DNA of 25,342 nucleotides. It comes from CAG-533 sp964589375. Lineage in GTDB: Bacteria > Bacillota_I > Bacilli_A > RF39 > UBA660. Positions within the stretch are counted from its first letter, which is position 1; each line of letters opens with the position of its first letter. The notes under the pieces were generated by a model. That model made no database searches, had not been told where the DNA came from, and saw only the letters and a program-made list of their open reading frames with translations. Below, piece by piece: positions 7,725 to 16,017 of this stretch. A program made the translations under genes and the position numbers. The stretch covers positions 1 through 25,342 of the forward strand of contig CAZPSA010000012.1 in the NCBI GenBank assembly GCA_964589375.1. The letters run 5' to 3'.

Positions 7725-9344
7725 TTATTGGCTTTTAGAAATTTCTCTGCTTTTTGGTGTAATATCAATTCTTTCTACAACAGAAATTTCCATATCTCCT
7801 TTTAAAAATCTATATATATTACTCAATAAAACAAATCTTCTTTGCTTATTATCTCTACATTGAAGTGAAGCATTATAGTAATCAATAAATATTCTGTTTA
7901 ACTCATCACTTGGATCGATATAGCAACTGCCTATCTTGTTCCTATACGCATTAATCATTTTAGCTAAGATAATATAGTAATACATATCAAAAAAATTACA
8001 ATCGTCAACATCAATAAAACTTTCTAATCTTTTCATTCTATTATCAATTACTATCATTTCGCTTGTATATTTACTAAAGTCTTTTCTTTTAAAATTTTGT
8101 TCAAATAATCTAGATACAAAGTCCGCCATTTTATCCATATTATTTTCGTCTGCAACTATTGAATACGCAATATTATTTGGAATTAAAAAGCCCTGTTGAT
8201 TTAAATTATAAGGACACGGACGATTATCTTCGCAAGATTTATCTATCGCATCTTTATCATGTACCATAACATACTTAACAGTTATTCCATCAATGGTACA
8301 AACACCCTTACGCATTTTTTCATCAGAAGAATCTAATAAAACAATAATCTCGATTTCAGAAGCATTACCTAAATTATTTTGATATACAAATATACCAACA
8401 TATTCTTTCATTTCTTGTAATTTTTTGTTTTTAATAAATTTTTCTATACAATCCTTACTTTTTTCATCTAAATCTTTTCTTTCGCTATCGCTCATATCAT
8501 TTAAAATAACAGGTCTTGATTGATGAAAAGGAAGACGTTTATATATTTCAAATTCAAAATTATCACCATATAATACAAAATTGGTTTTAATATATTTAAC
8601 TAAATTATCTAATCTGCTTAATTTTTCATCATTCGATAAGCCACTTGAATTTAAACATTGTAAAAATAAATATATATATTGTTCATCGATAGGCACATCT
8701 ATCCCTAGTGCCTTTTCTTTGTAATTTGAGTCTCTATAAGCTCTTACCGCTTTATATATTTCTATTCTAGGAAGATTTTTCATTTTATGATAAGAAGTTT
8801 TGATTCTGTCTAATAAGATATAATACATTAAATCAAATGATGGATCATTTAACTCATTTAGTATTTTTAAATCAGAAACTCTGCTGTCTATTACAACTAA
8901 ATCATCAAGTATATCCCCAACTAATGGAGGCGCGAAATCACTTTCAAATAATCGATTAACATATTCTTTCATACTAGTAATACAATTATTTCTTTCAAAG
9001 ACTATATATGCACGAGCGTAAGCGGCTTTAGGAAAAGAATTTCTCTTTTTATAATCACCATCAATAGATGAATAAATTGATGCTTCAGTTTTTTCAATAT
9101 ATTCTACATCAATTCCATTAACATTAACAACGCCCTTATATTCTTCTTTAGATGCAGAATCACATATAATACATAAATCTAAATCAGATGTTTTATTATA
9201 ATTACCTGTTAATCTACTACCATAATACATCATTCCTATGTACCTTGGATCATTCAAATAATCTATCCCATACATTTCTTTCATATATACTATAAAATTA
9301 TTTATTAATTTGATATTTTCTTCATTACAGCTAGCTAAGGTCAT
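7725..9344 (-). CDS. Tandem nucleotidyltransferase-fold protein (active-like half plus degenerate half)
   Basis: A 539-residue soluble protein of unknown specific function, with two diverged copies of one module. Copy 1 (about 35-260) has the polymerase-beta-type signature YGSRLTG (41-47) with SDLDL (53-57) and acidic candidates D79/E81 for the third metal ligand, as in MNT/KNT-type transferases. Copy 2 (about 312-525) aligns with it (VNRLFESDF versus VSRLFEQNF; VVIDSRV versus VIDNRMK; DLMYYILL versus DMYYYIIL), but GS has become QN, the Asp pair has become Glu (SEIEI), and the third acidic site is lost. Copy 2 is therefore probably non-catalytic. The ATG has GGAGG seven bases upstream. It is monocistronic. 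The substrate is unknown; a toxin-antitoxin, antibiotic-modifying or regulatory role cannot be told apart here. Confidence 0.75.
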   Translation of the reverse strand: MTLASCNEENIKLINNFIVYMKEMYGIDYLNDPRYIGMMYYGSRLTGNYNKTSDLDLCIICDSASKEEYKGVVNVNGIDVEYIEKTEASIYSSIDGDYKKRNSFPKAAYARAYIVFERNNCITSMKEYVNRLFESDFAPPLVGDILDDLVVIDSRVSDLKILNELNDPSFDLMYYILLDRIKTSYHKMKNLPRIEIYKAVRAYRDSNYKEKALGIDVPIDEQYIYLFLQCLNSSGLSNDEKLSRLDNLVKYIKTNFVLYGDNFEFEIYKRLPFHQSRPVILNDMSDSERKDLDEKSKDCIEKFIKNKKLQEMKEYVGIFVYQNNLGNASEIEIIVLLDSSDEKMRKGVCTIDGITVKYVMVHDKDAIDKSCEDNRPCPYNLNQQGFLIPNNIAYSIVADENNMDKMADFVSRLFEQNFKRKDFSKYTSEMIVIDNRMKRLESFIDVDDCNFFDMYYYIILAKMINAYRNKIGSCYIDPSDELNRIFIDYYNASLQCRDNKQRRFVLLSNIYRFLKGDMEISVVERIDITPKSREISKSQ

Positions 9345-9411
9345 TATAAATCCTCCACTTTCTATAATTTATAATGTTTTAATAGCAAGATAAAACACAT
9401 AAATTACGCGT

Positions 9412-9440
9412 ATTATACCATAAATATTTAAAAAACAAAT
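9412..9440 (-). promoter_or_regulatory. Promoter of the nucleotidyltransferase gene
   Basis: TATAAT (9412-9417 on the minus strand) is preceded by TGG, an extended -10. The -35 is poor (ATTTGT at 9435-9440) and falls inside the end of the second 32-bp repeat copy. Confidence 0.5.
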
Positions 9441-9466
9441 TTAATTATTTTGTTTCATTTATAATA
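9435..9466. repeat. 32-bp exact direct repeat, copy 2
   Basis: Identical to 7516-7547. It lies 91-122 bp upstream of the nucleotidyltransferase ATG. The two copies bracket that gene and are 1919 bp apart, start to start. Confidence 0.85.
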
Positions 9467-9615
9467 TTTTTTAAAATAAAGAAAAATTGATACCTTACAT
9501 AAACCATTTTATCCTAAAAGTATAACGAGTTATCAACAATTAGTATAAAACATATAGAACTATTTCCTCATTTACCATATAATTATTAAACAAAAACGAG
9601 CATAGAAGGAACTTA

Positions 9616-10236
9616 ATGAATAATGAATTAATAAAAAATGATAGTAAAATTAACAATATATTTGATAATATCAAAGAATTAATTATTAATAGCCAAAATA
9701 AAGTATATCAAGCTGTTAATACGGAAATGCTTCATTTATATTGGAACATAGGAAAAATAATTATGGAGAACCAACATGGTGAAGAAAGAGCTAGTTATGA
9801 TGATAACGTCCTTGAAAAATTATCCCAAAAATTAACCGGTAAATTTGGAAAAGGATTTAGTTTTATTGGAAATCAATTAAGATTAACTTTAGGAGATGAC
9901 CATTTTTACCCTGACTTAGTATTTTATAATAGACTTTTAAGATGTTTTGTAATTATCGATTTAAAAATAGGAAAAGTATCTCATCAAGATATAATTCAAA
10001 TGCAAACGTATGTAAATTACTATGACAGAGAGATTAAATAAGAGGACGAAAATCAAACTATTGGCATTTTACTTTCTACAAATAAAAATGAAACTATTGT
10101 AAAATACACATTACCTAAAGATAATAAAACTATCTTTTCCGGAGAATATAAACTGTATATGCCTGCAAACCAAAAATTAATTAATGTTGTAGAAGCAGAA
10201 AAGACAAACCTTGAATTAAATTCAAATAATGATTAA
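9616..10236 (+). pseudogene. Decayed YhcG-family (DUF1016) PD-(D/E)XK nuclease
   Basis: This is the only plus-strand gene in the window. The first 141 codons (9616-10041) read as the start of a YhcG/DUF1016 N-terminal domain (YWNIGKIIMENQ) joined directly to its C-terminal nuclease domain (GDDHFYPDLVFYNRLLRCF, VIIDLKIGK). A TAA at 10039-10041 follows YVNYYDREIK, and the same frame then continues as the family's normal C-terminus (EDENQTIGILLSTNK... YKLYMPANQK) to a stop at 10234-10236. Relative to the roughly 330-350 residues usual for the family, about 130-150 residues are missing from the middle. The PD...DLK catalytic residues remain. A ribosome binding site (AAGGA) precedes the ATG. The truncated product is unlikely to work as a normal YhcG. 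Family details are from memory. Confidence 0.8.
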
Positions 10237-10277
10237 TAAAAAAATACTAGAAACCATAAAGCACTAGTATTTTTTTA
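10237..10277. terminator. Bidirectional terminator
   Basis: A perfect 10-bp stem (AAAATACTAG at 10241-10250, CTAGTATTTT at 10264-10273) with A/T runs on both sides. It can serve both the plus-strand nuclease pseudogene and the minus-strand ABC transporter operon that ends at 10294. Confidence 0.8.
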
Positions 10278-10293
10278 TCAAAATCAAATAATT

Positions 10294-11028
10294 TTACAAT
10301 CCCAAATAACTACTTTTATCTAAAAACTCTTTTAATCTATCATTTTGGCAATTACTAAAAACTTCTTTAGGGGAGGCATCATATTTTATTAATCCTTCCT
10401 CTAAAAATAGCACCCTCGTAGCGCAGTTTTTAATAAAATTCATCTCATGAGAAACTATAATAATTATAATATTCTCATTAATTAAAGACTTTATTAAATC
10501 TAATACTTCACTAACCATCTCGGGATCTAAAGCACTTGTCGGTTCATCAAATAATAGTATCTCCGGCTTCATAATAAGAGTTCTCACTATGGCAACTCTC
10601 TGTTTTTGACCACCAGATAACTCATTTGGATAATTATCTTTTTTATCTAGCAAATTAATATCTTTTAACAAATTTTCAGCTTCTTTTATTGCTTCATCTC
10701 TTGTCATTAGTCCTAAACTAACGGGAGCTAAAATGATATTTTCTAATACTGTTAAATGCATAAAAAGATTAAACTGCTGAAATACCATCCCTATTTTTTG
10801 TCTTACTTTAGATAAATTTACTCCTTTTTTAGTTATATCTTGATTAGCAAAAAGAACACTACCACTAGTTGGAATTTCTAACATATTAATACATCTTAAA
10901 AGGGTACTTTTACCACAACCAGATGGTCCAATAATTGATATTACTTCACCCTTTTGGGCTTTAAAACTAATTCCTTTTAAAACATTTAATTGACCATACT
11001 TCTTCTTTAAATTACTAACCTCTAACAT
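10294..11028 (-). CDS. Polar amino-acid ABC transporter, ATP-binding protein (GlnQ/ArtM type)
   Basis: A 244-residue cytosolic ATPase that energises amino-acid uptake. Walker A GPSGCGKST is at 34-42, the Q-loop at VFQQFN (about 86), the signature LSGGQKQRV at about 138, and Walker B with D-loop (LLFDEPTSALD) at about 157-167, followed by the switch His in IVSHEM. Length and motif spacing are typical of the PAAT family. It overlaps the permease gene by 14 bp and is last in a binding protein-permease-ATPase operon. The substrate cannot be assigned from this subunit. Confidence 0.95.
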   Translation of the reverse strand: MLEVSNLKKKYGQLNVLKGISFKAQKGEVISIIGPSGCGKSTLLRCINMLEIPTSGSVLFANQDITKKGVNLSKVRQKIGMVFQQFNLFMHLTVLENIILAPVSLGLMTRDEAIKEAENLLKDINLLDKKDNYPNELSGGQKQRVAIVRTLIMKPEILLFDEPTSALDPEMVSEVLDLIKSLINENIIIIIVSHEMNFIKNCATRVLFLEEGLIKYDASPKEVFSNCQNDRLKEFLDKSSYLGL

Positions 11029-11713
11029 TATTTAAGCTCCTTTCCATCTTATTAACTAGTTTTGATAAGCCATAAGTCATTGCTAAATAAATTAAAGCAA
11101 TCAAAATTAAAGGAAAGAAATAATCATAAGTTCTTGAAGCAATAATATCCGAAGCTTTAGTAAGTTCAATAATGCCAATATAAGCACCAACTGATGTTTC
11201 TTTTAAAAGCGTAATAAATTCATTACCTAAGGCTGGTAAAATATTCTTTAAAGCTTGCGGTAATATTATTTTCCTCATTACTGTATTATATTTTAATCCA
11301 AGAGCAAAACCAGCTTCCATCTGACCAATATCAACTGAATTAATTCCAGCTCTAATTATTTCCGAAACATATGCTCCTGAATTAATTCCAAAAGCTAAAA
11401 TACCTACAAAAATAATATTAATATTTATTGATTTAAAAATTACATAATAAATAATCATTAATTGTAGTATAACCGGAGTACCCCTAATAATTGTTACATA
11501 GCATTTAACTAAGGAATTTAAAAAACTATATTTTTTATTTACTTCGTAATTGTTTCTAATAACAGCAACAATAACCCCAATAATTATGCCAATTATTACC
11601 GCAAAAAAAGCAATAACAATGGTATTTAAAAGACCTTCTAATATATATTCATAACGATTATCTGCCAAAATAGTTTTATAAATATTATCAAATAATTTTG
11701 TTAAAAAACTCAT
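11015..11713 (-). CDS. Polar amino-acid ABC transporter, permease (HisM/GlnP type)
   Basis: A 232-residue membrane protein with about five transmembrane helices. The TIRGTPVILQLMIIYY segment and the EAA loop (EAGFALGLKYNTVMRKIILP, about 133-152, continuing QALKNILPALGNEF) are classic for the HisMQ family; the EAA loop docks onto the ATPase encoded next. It starts nine bases after the end of the binding-protein gene and overlaps the ATPase gene. Only one permease gene is present, so the channel is probably a homodimer. Confidence 0.94.
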   Translation of the reverse strand: MSFLTKLFDNIYKTILADNRYEYILEGLLNTIVIAFFAVIIGIIIGVIVAVIRNNYEVNKKYSFLNSLVKCYVTIIRGTPVILQLMIIYYVIFKSININIIFVGILAFGINSGAYVSEIIRAGINSVDIGQMEAGFALGLKYNTVMRKIILPQALKNILPALGNEFITLLKETSVGAYIGIIELTKASDIIASRTYDYFFPLILIALIYLAMTYGLSKLVNKMERSLNNVRG

Positions 11714-11722
11714 ATAAACTCC

Positions 11723-12439
11723 TTACTTTGTAGTATGATTTAATATAAACTCATCAATTTTACCTTCTGATTTCAAACGATTAATTACCTCATTAATTGC
11801 ACTTAAAAGCTCACTATTACCTTTTTTGACGATAATTCCATAATCATCACTCGTTAAAGAACCATTTAATATCTTTAAATCCGTATTTTCTTTAATAGTC
11901 TCTTTAGCTGGTAACTCATCCATTATTATTAAATCAACTTTATTTGTCTTTAAATCCTGGGTAGCAGCCAAATATTTCTTTTGTCGAACAATCTGGGAAT
12001 TAGGATAATTTTTAGTAGCAAACGTATCTCCTATACTACCAAGTTGAACTCCAATTCTTTTACCATTTATATCTTTAAAAGTTAATTTACTATCGCTTTT
12101 TACTACCACTACATTTTTACTTGTAACGTAATCATTTGAAAAATCAACACTTTCTCCTCTTTCTTCAGTATAACTAATCCCGGCCGCCCCAAAATCAGCT
12201 TTTCCCGTTTTAACTTCATTAATTATTGAGTCAAAAGCAACATCTTTTATAACTAATTTTTTGCCTAACGAAGATGCAATCTCTTTGGCAATATCAATAT
12301 CTACTCCAACTATTTCACCATTTTCGTAATATTCATATGGCGAAAAACCAGCTTCAGTTACCATCACAAGCTCATTAGAGTTTTTACCACAGCCAGTTAA
12401 GGTTAACATTGCTAATAAACATAATATTATTTTTTTCAT
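11723..12439 (-). CDS. Amino-acid-binding lipoprotein of the ABC importer (SBP family 3)
   Basis: A 238-residue extracellular lipoprotein. The lipobox LTGC places the lipidated Cys at 17. The mature part is a family 3 solute-binding fold with its hallmarks: EAGFSPYEYYENGEIVGVDIDIAKEIA, FDSIINEVKTGKADFGAAGISYTEER and VDFSNDY. It captures the substrate and delivers it to the permease. The ligand could be arginine, histidine, glutamine, cystine or another polar amino acid. A link to the nearby arc operon is tempting but not shown. First gene of its operon, with AAGAAGGGAAG upstream of the ATG. Confidence 0.93.
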   Translation of the reverse strand: MKKIILCLLAMLTLTGCGKNSNELVMVTEAGFSPYEYYENGEIVGVDIDIAKEIASSLGKKLVIKDVAFDSIINEVKTGKADFGAAGISYTEERGESVDFSNDYVTSKNVVVVKSDSKLTFKDINGKRIGVQLGSIGDTFATKNYPNSQIVRQKKYLAATQDLKTNKVDLIIMDELPAKETIKENTDLKILNGSLTSDDYGIIVKKGNSELLSAINEVINRLKSEGKIDEFILNHTTK

Positions 12440-12490
12440 ATTTTTATCTTCCCTTCTTTATTTGTTAATCTATCTTATTACTTCTATAAA

Positions 12491-12499
12491 AGTATAACA
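12491..12499 (-). promoter_or_regulatory. Extended -10 promoter of the ABC importer operon
   Basis: TGTTATACT on the minus strand (TATACT at 12491-12496) is an extended -10 with no clear -35. The terminator of the upstream operon lies immediately 5' of it. Confidence 0.5.
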
Positions 12500-12500
12500 T

Positions 12501-12538
12501 AAAAAAAAATAATAAGAAATATGCATTAATTTCTTATT
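12501..12538 (-). terminator. Rho-independent terminator of the acyltransferase/glycosyltransferase operon
   Basis: A perfect 10-bp stem (AATAAGAAAT at 12511-12520, ATTTCTTATT at 12529-12538) with an 8-nt loop and a run of nine T on the minus strand. It lies about 24 bp beyond the stop at 12562. Confidence 0.85.
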
Positions 12539-12561
12539 ACAATTATAAAAGTAATATTAAT

Positions 12562-13986
12562 CTACCCAAATAAATTATTTAAAAATATTTGGAACTCATC
12601 AGAATAATAACTAGTTAAATTACCGTCACAAGGAACTAAAAATAATAAAATAGTTTTTATAAAAGTAATTAATATTAAAATAATTAAATAAATATTAATA
12701 AACTTTTGATTACTTAAATCTTTAATAGTCAAAATAGCCATATATAAAGAAATGAACATCAAATAATATACATCTGTGCGATATCTTTCAAGAGGAATTG
12801 GCGAATATATAGCTTCTACTATCATTATTATTAAAGGTAAGATTAAAAGAACTAAATATAAACTATACATCTTTTTATCTTTAAGGTTCTTTCTAAATTC
12901 GGTAAATATTAAAACTGCATATGGAATTAATAAAATTATATAATTAAAAAATATTCCTGAATAATTAATAAAAGGGAAAATATTACTATGTCTAGGTAAC
13001 TTAAAGAAATAATATTTCAAATTAGAAATTGTTTTTTTTAAATCAAAGTTAGTAAAAAAATTACCATAATTATGTTGATCAGCAATAGTTAACTGGTAAG
13101 TTTGACCAAACTCTAAAGGATTATCAAATCTTACATAATTATAAATCATTAATAATGCCCCAATTATAAAGTAAGGAAGAGCTGCTAAAAACAATTTCAA
13201 AAGCAAATTTTTAGTAATTTTTCTTTCTTTTAAATATTTAATTAAAAGGGGAATTACAACTATATTTATAAGGCCAATCGGTGGTCGACAGGCAAAAGTT
13301 AAAGCCCCAAAAAGACTACCAAAAAAAGCATATAAAATAGATTTATTCTCCGAAGGCTCATCATATACCGCTTTCATAAAAAAATAAATACTCCATATTG
13401 CCATACCCAAACCAGAAGATATCGCCGTACAATATAACGCTGGTGCCCCAACACAATACCATACACTAGCAACTGAAAATACAATCGAAGATAAAATATA
13501 TAATTTTAAAGAAATATTTGACTTCGTAACTTTTCTAATTAAATAAAAAAGGGCAAAAATACCAACAATAAAAGCTCCAACATATATTTGCGTAGCATGA
13601 TAAGTATTTAAACTCATTCCAGTAATTAATTTATAAGGAATAAACGTTAAAAACACCGGAGCTACACCAAAATACATATAATAACGACCATTATAAAAAG
13701 CATGGTCAAAGTGATAATTAACATTTAATTCTTTTCGAGCATCTGGATCATAAGGATTTTCCATTTCTAAAAGTTTCTCATCTATTTCATAATCGATATA
13801 TAATTTACCATCTAAAATCGCATCTGCCATTAACTCATACTGATTATGGTGAGATGGTATTTGACCATTCCAAGTTGGACTTAATCCCATCGGAAGCACA
13901 CAAAGTAAAATCGTTAAGAAGAGACATAACGCAATAACTAAATTATTTTTTTGATTTAATATAAAATTTTTTAATTTATTTCCCAT
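12562..13986 (-). CDS. Polytopic membrane protein, probable GT-C-type glycosyltransferase
   Basis: A 474-residue protein with about 10-11 predicted membrane helices and a long extracytoplasmic stretch after the first helix (about 38-105) carrying acidic and aromatic residues (DHAFYNGRYYMYFGVAPVF). This layout fits the GT-C superfamily, in which lipid-linked sugars are transferred outside the cell, but I cannot name a subfamily and no GT-C motif is decisive. It overlaps the DPM1-like gene by 11 bp; such enzymes commonly supply polyprenyl-phosphate-sugar donors to GT-C transferases, which supports the call. It is last in the operon and followed by a strong terminator. Confidence 0.65.
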   Translation of the reverse strand: MGNKLKNFILNQKNNLVIALCLFLTILLCVLPMGLSPTWNGQIPSHHNQYELMADAILDGKLYIDYEIDEKLLEMENPYDPDARKELNVNYHFDHAFYNGRYYMYFGVAPVFLTFIPYKLITGMSLNTYHATQIYVGAFIVGIFALFYLIRKVTKSNISLKLYILSSIVFSVASVWYCVGAPALYCTAISSGLGMAIWSIYFFMKAVYDEPSENKSILYAFFGSLFGALTFACRPPIGLINIVVIPLLIKYLKERKITKNLLLKLFLAALPYFIIGALLMIYNYVRFDNPLEFGQTYQLTIADQHNYGNFFTNFDLKKTISNLKYYFFKLPRHSNIFPFINYSGIFFNYIILLIPYAVLIFTEFRKNLKDKKMYSLYLVLLILPLIIMIVEAIYSPIPLERYRTDVYYLMFISLYMAILTIKDLSNQKFINIYLIILILITFIKTILLFLVPCDGNLTSYYSDEFQIFLNNLFG

Positions 13987-14932
13987 TTTTATCCTTCAAT
14001 TTATAAACATTCATAATTAACTCATAACGAGCTCGATCTTTTTTGACAATAACTTGTAAGATTATGCCACACATCATAGATAAAATTGCCGTTAAAACGA
14101 TAAAACAGCCAACTACTAATGATGGGAATTTATCAACTATCCCAGTCTTAAAAAAACCAGTAAAAGGCGGTATTAAAAAGAATAAAGATAATAAAATTAA
14201 AAATATACTTATAATGGAGAAAAAGCCAAAAGGTTTATATTCTTTAAATAAATTAGCAATAGTTTTAAGAACTTTTATTCCATCACTATAAGTATTTAAC
14301 TTTGAATATGACCCCATAGGTCTATCCCGATATTCTACCGGAACTTCAACAATTTTATAATTTTTATCAACCGCATGAATTGTCATTTCTGTTTCAATTT
14401 CAAAATTTTTTGATAAAACAGGAAATCCCTTTACAAATTCATAAGAAAAAGCTCTATAACCAGTCATTATATCCTTTATTTTATTATTAAATAATTTATT
14501 AATAAGAAAACGAACCATACGATTACCAATATTATGAAAAGGACGTTTATTTTCATTAAAATAAGTTGATGATAAACGATCCCCAATAACCATATCAGCT
14601 TTCCCACTTAAAACTAAATCACACATTAAAGATGCACTCTCAGCTGGATAAGTATCATCACCATCTATCATTAAATAACAGTCTGCATCTATCTCTCTAA
14701 ACATAGTTCTAATGACATTACCTTTGCCTTGGCGATATTCATAACGAACTATTGCCCCACTATTTTTAGCAATTTCATCAGTACCGTCTTTAGAATTATT
14801 ATCATAAACATAAATATCTGCATCTGGCAACGCCTTTTTATAATCAGTTACAACTTTACTTATCGTTTTAGCTTCATTATAGCAAGGAATTAAAACGGCG
14901 ATTTTTTTAGCCTTTTCTGCTTTTTTATTCAT
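13976..14932 (-). CDS. Family 2 glycosyltransferase, DPM1/polyprenyl-phosphate type
   Basis: A 318-residue protein: a GT2 catalytic domain (IAVLIPCYNEAKTI at 11-24; YDNNSKDGT near 43-51; DGDDTYP with the metal-binding Asp cluster at 90-93; QGKGN) followed by two C-terminal membrane helices (about 230-255 and 270-295). It probably transfers a sugar from a nucleotide donor onto polyprenyl phosphate at the inner face of the membrane, the lipid-linked donor then being used by the overlapping downstream GT-C-like gene. The sugar is unknown. It starts 13 bp after the end of the acyltransferase gene. Confidence 0.9.
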   Translation of the reverse strand: MNKKAEKAKKIAVLIPCYNEAKTISKVVTDYKKALPDADIYVYDNNSKDGTDEIAKNSGAIVRYEYRQGKGNVIRTMFREIDADCYLMIDGDDTYPAESASLMCDLVLSGKADMVIGDRLSSTYFNENKRPFHNIGNRMVRFLINKLFNNKIKDIMTGYRAFSYEFVKGFPVLSKNFEIETEMTIHAVDKNYKIVEVPVEYRDRPMGSYSKLNTYSDGIKVLKTIANLFKEYKPFGFFSIISIFLILLSLFFLIPPFTGFFKTGIVDKFPSLVVGCFIVLTAILSMMCGIILQVIVKKDRARYELIMNVYKLKDKNGK

Positions 14933-14945
14933 AAATACCTCTTAT

Positions 14946-15851
14946 TTATTTTAATTTTAAAACTGGATTATTTGTTTTTGTTAAGGGAGTAAATTGTCCA
15001 TTTTCATCTCTAATATATTCATTTTCTATTTGACCATTTTCAAGTGGTAACAAAACCCCTAACTCATACTCTGATTGAAAACTAAAACCTTCACCATTTT
15101 TCTTTAAATCAACATGGTTTAAATATACATCTTCTTCTCTCGTAGTAAACTTTCGTCCATCTAAAGTTGCTAAATGAGTTTTTGTTTCTTTCCATAAATC
15201 TAATCTAGCATTTATCATTATTTTCCTAATCTCAGTTGCTGTCTCCAAAGCTTTAGCACTATTATCAAGTTTTATTGGTTCACACACAGAAACGATTAAC
15301 TTTTTATAAATTTCTCCTTCTTTTTGGCATATATCTTTATTTTCAACATATTCAAAAACAATTGGAACTACAGCACAATCAGATTTTTGTGCTACATTTA
15401 CAAATCCTTTTTTTAATATCTGCATAGGCAAATATGGGTGCAAATTCCATGTACCTTCAGCAAAAAATAAAACATCATTACCTCTTTGCAAGGCGTTCGC
15501 TAAATTGTTAGCTCCTACTTTAGAACTTTCTTTATCAAATCGATCAATTAGCTCTGCTCCACTAACTCTAAAAGCAAGTTCATTTGTAAAATTTAAACTA
15601 TCAGATGCAACTAAAGTATTTACTAATCTTCTTTGTCGTATTCTTGATAATTCAGATAAAACTATCATTAAGCTTGGATAATCATGTGAATTTGAGTGAT
15701 TTACTACAAAAACGCAAGGAACATCCTTTGGTATCCTTTCTAAATTACGAATATCATAATCCATTCCATTAGGTAAATTAGACGCTAATTGCATCACACC
15801 ACCCATAACTGTTTGAATTCCTTTATGAAAACTATCATTAATTGTATTCAT
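14946..15851 (-). CDS. PlsC-like (1-acyl-glycerol-3-phosphate) acyltransferase
   Basis: A 301-residue protein of the LPLAT superfamily. The catalytic HX4D motif is NHSNSHD (His52, Asp57), and the phosphate-binding AEGTWN lies at 131-136. The roughly 100-residue C-terminal extension (containing TTREEDVYLNHVDL) is not part of the LPLAT core and I do not recognise it. There is no clear membrane helix. Its role is acylation of a lysophospholipid or glycolipid; as first gene of an operon with two glycosyltransferase-like genes, glycolipid assembly is a reasonable inference. The ATG has AGGAGG six bases upstream. Confidence 0.82.
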   Translation of the reverse strand: MNTINDSFHKGIQTVMGGVMQLASNLPNGMDYDIRNLERIPKDVPCVFVVNHSNSHDYPSLMIVLSELSRIRQRRLVNTLVASDSLNFTNELAFRVSGAELIDRFDKESSKVGANNLANALQRGNDVLFFAEGTWNLHPYLPMQILKKGFVNVAQKSDCAVVPIVFEYVENKDICQKEGEIYKKLIVSVCEPIKLDNSAKALETATEIRKIMINARLDLWKETKTHLATLDGRKFTTREEDVYLNHVDLKKNGEGFSFQSEYELGVLLPLENGQIENEYIRDENGQFTPLTKTNNPVLKLK

Positions 15852-15875
15852 TTCCCAACCTCCTAAAGTAATAAT

Positions 15876-15904
15876 ATAATACTATAAAACACATAATATT
15901 TCAA
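15876..15904 (-). promoter_or_regulatory. Promoter of the acyltransferase/glycosyltransferase operon
   Basis: TTGAAA (15899-15904) and TATTAT (15876-15881) on the minus strand, 17 bp apart, about 24 bp before the ATG. Confidence 0.65.
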
Positions 15905-15969
15905 TATCAACTTATCTTACCCTTATTTTACAATTTAAAAGAAAGTTTTATAAAGATAGAATATTTAAC

Positions 15970-15996
15970 CAAAGAAAAAAAGGCATATAGCCTTTT
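15970..15996 (-). terminator. Terminator of the tandem surface-protein operon
   Basis: A 7-bp stem (AAAAGGC at 15978-15984, GCCTTTT at 15990-15996), loop ATATA, with TTTTTTCTTT following on the minus strand. It lies about 20 bp beyond the stop at 16018. Confidence 0.8.
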
Positions 15997-16017
15997 CGTA
16001 TACTTTTAATTATTTCA

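Noticed and set aside
7516..9466. CRISPR array or integrative-element att sites at the 32-bp repeats
   Set aside because: Only two copies 1.9 kb apart, with no spacers, no cas genes, no integrase and no tRNA gene nearby.
9616..10041. A complete small restriction-like nuclease of 141 residues
   Set aside because: The same frame continues past the stop as the normal C-terminus of the YhcG family, and the middle of the protein is missing, so it is better read as a pseudogene.
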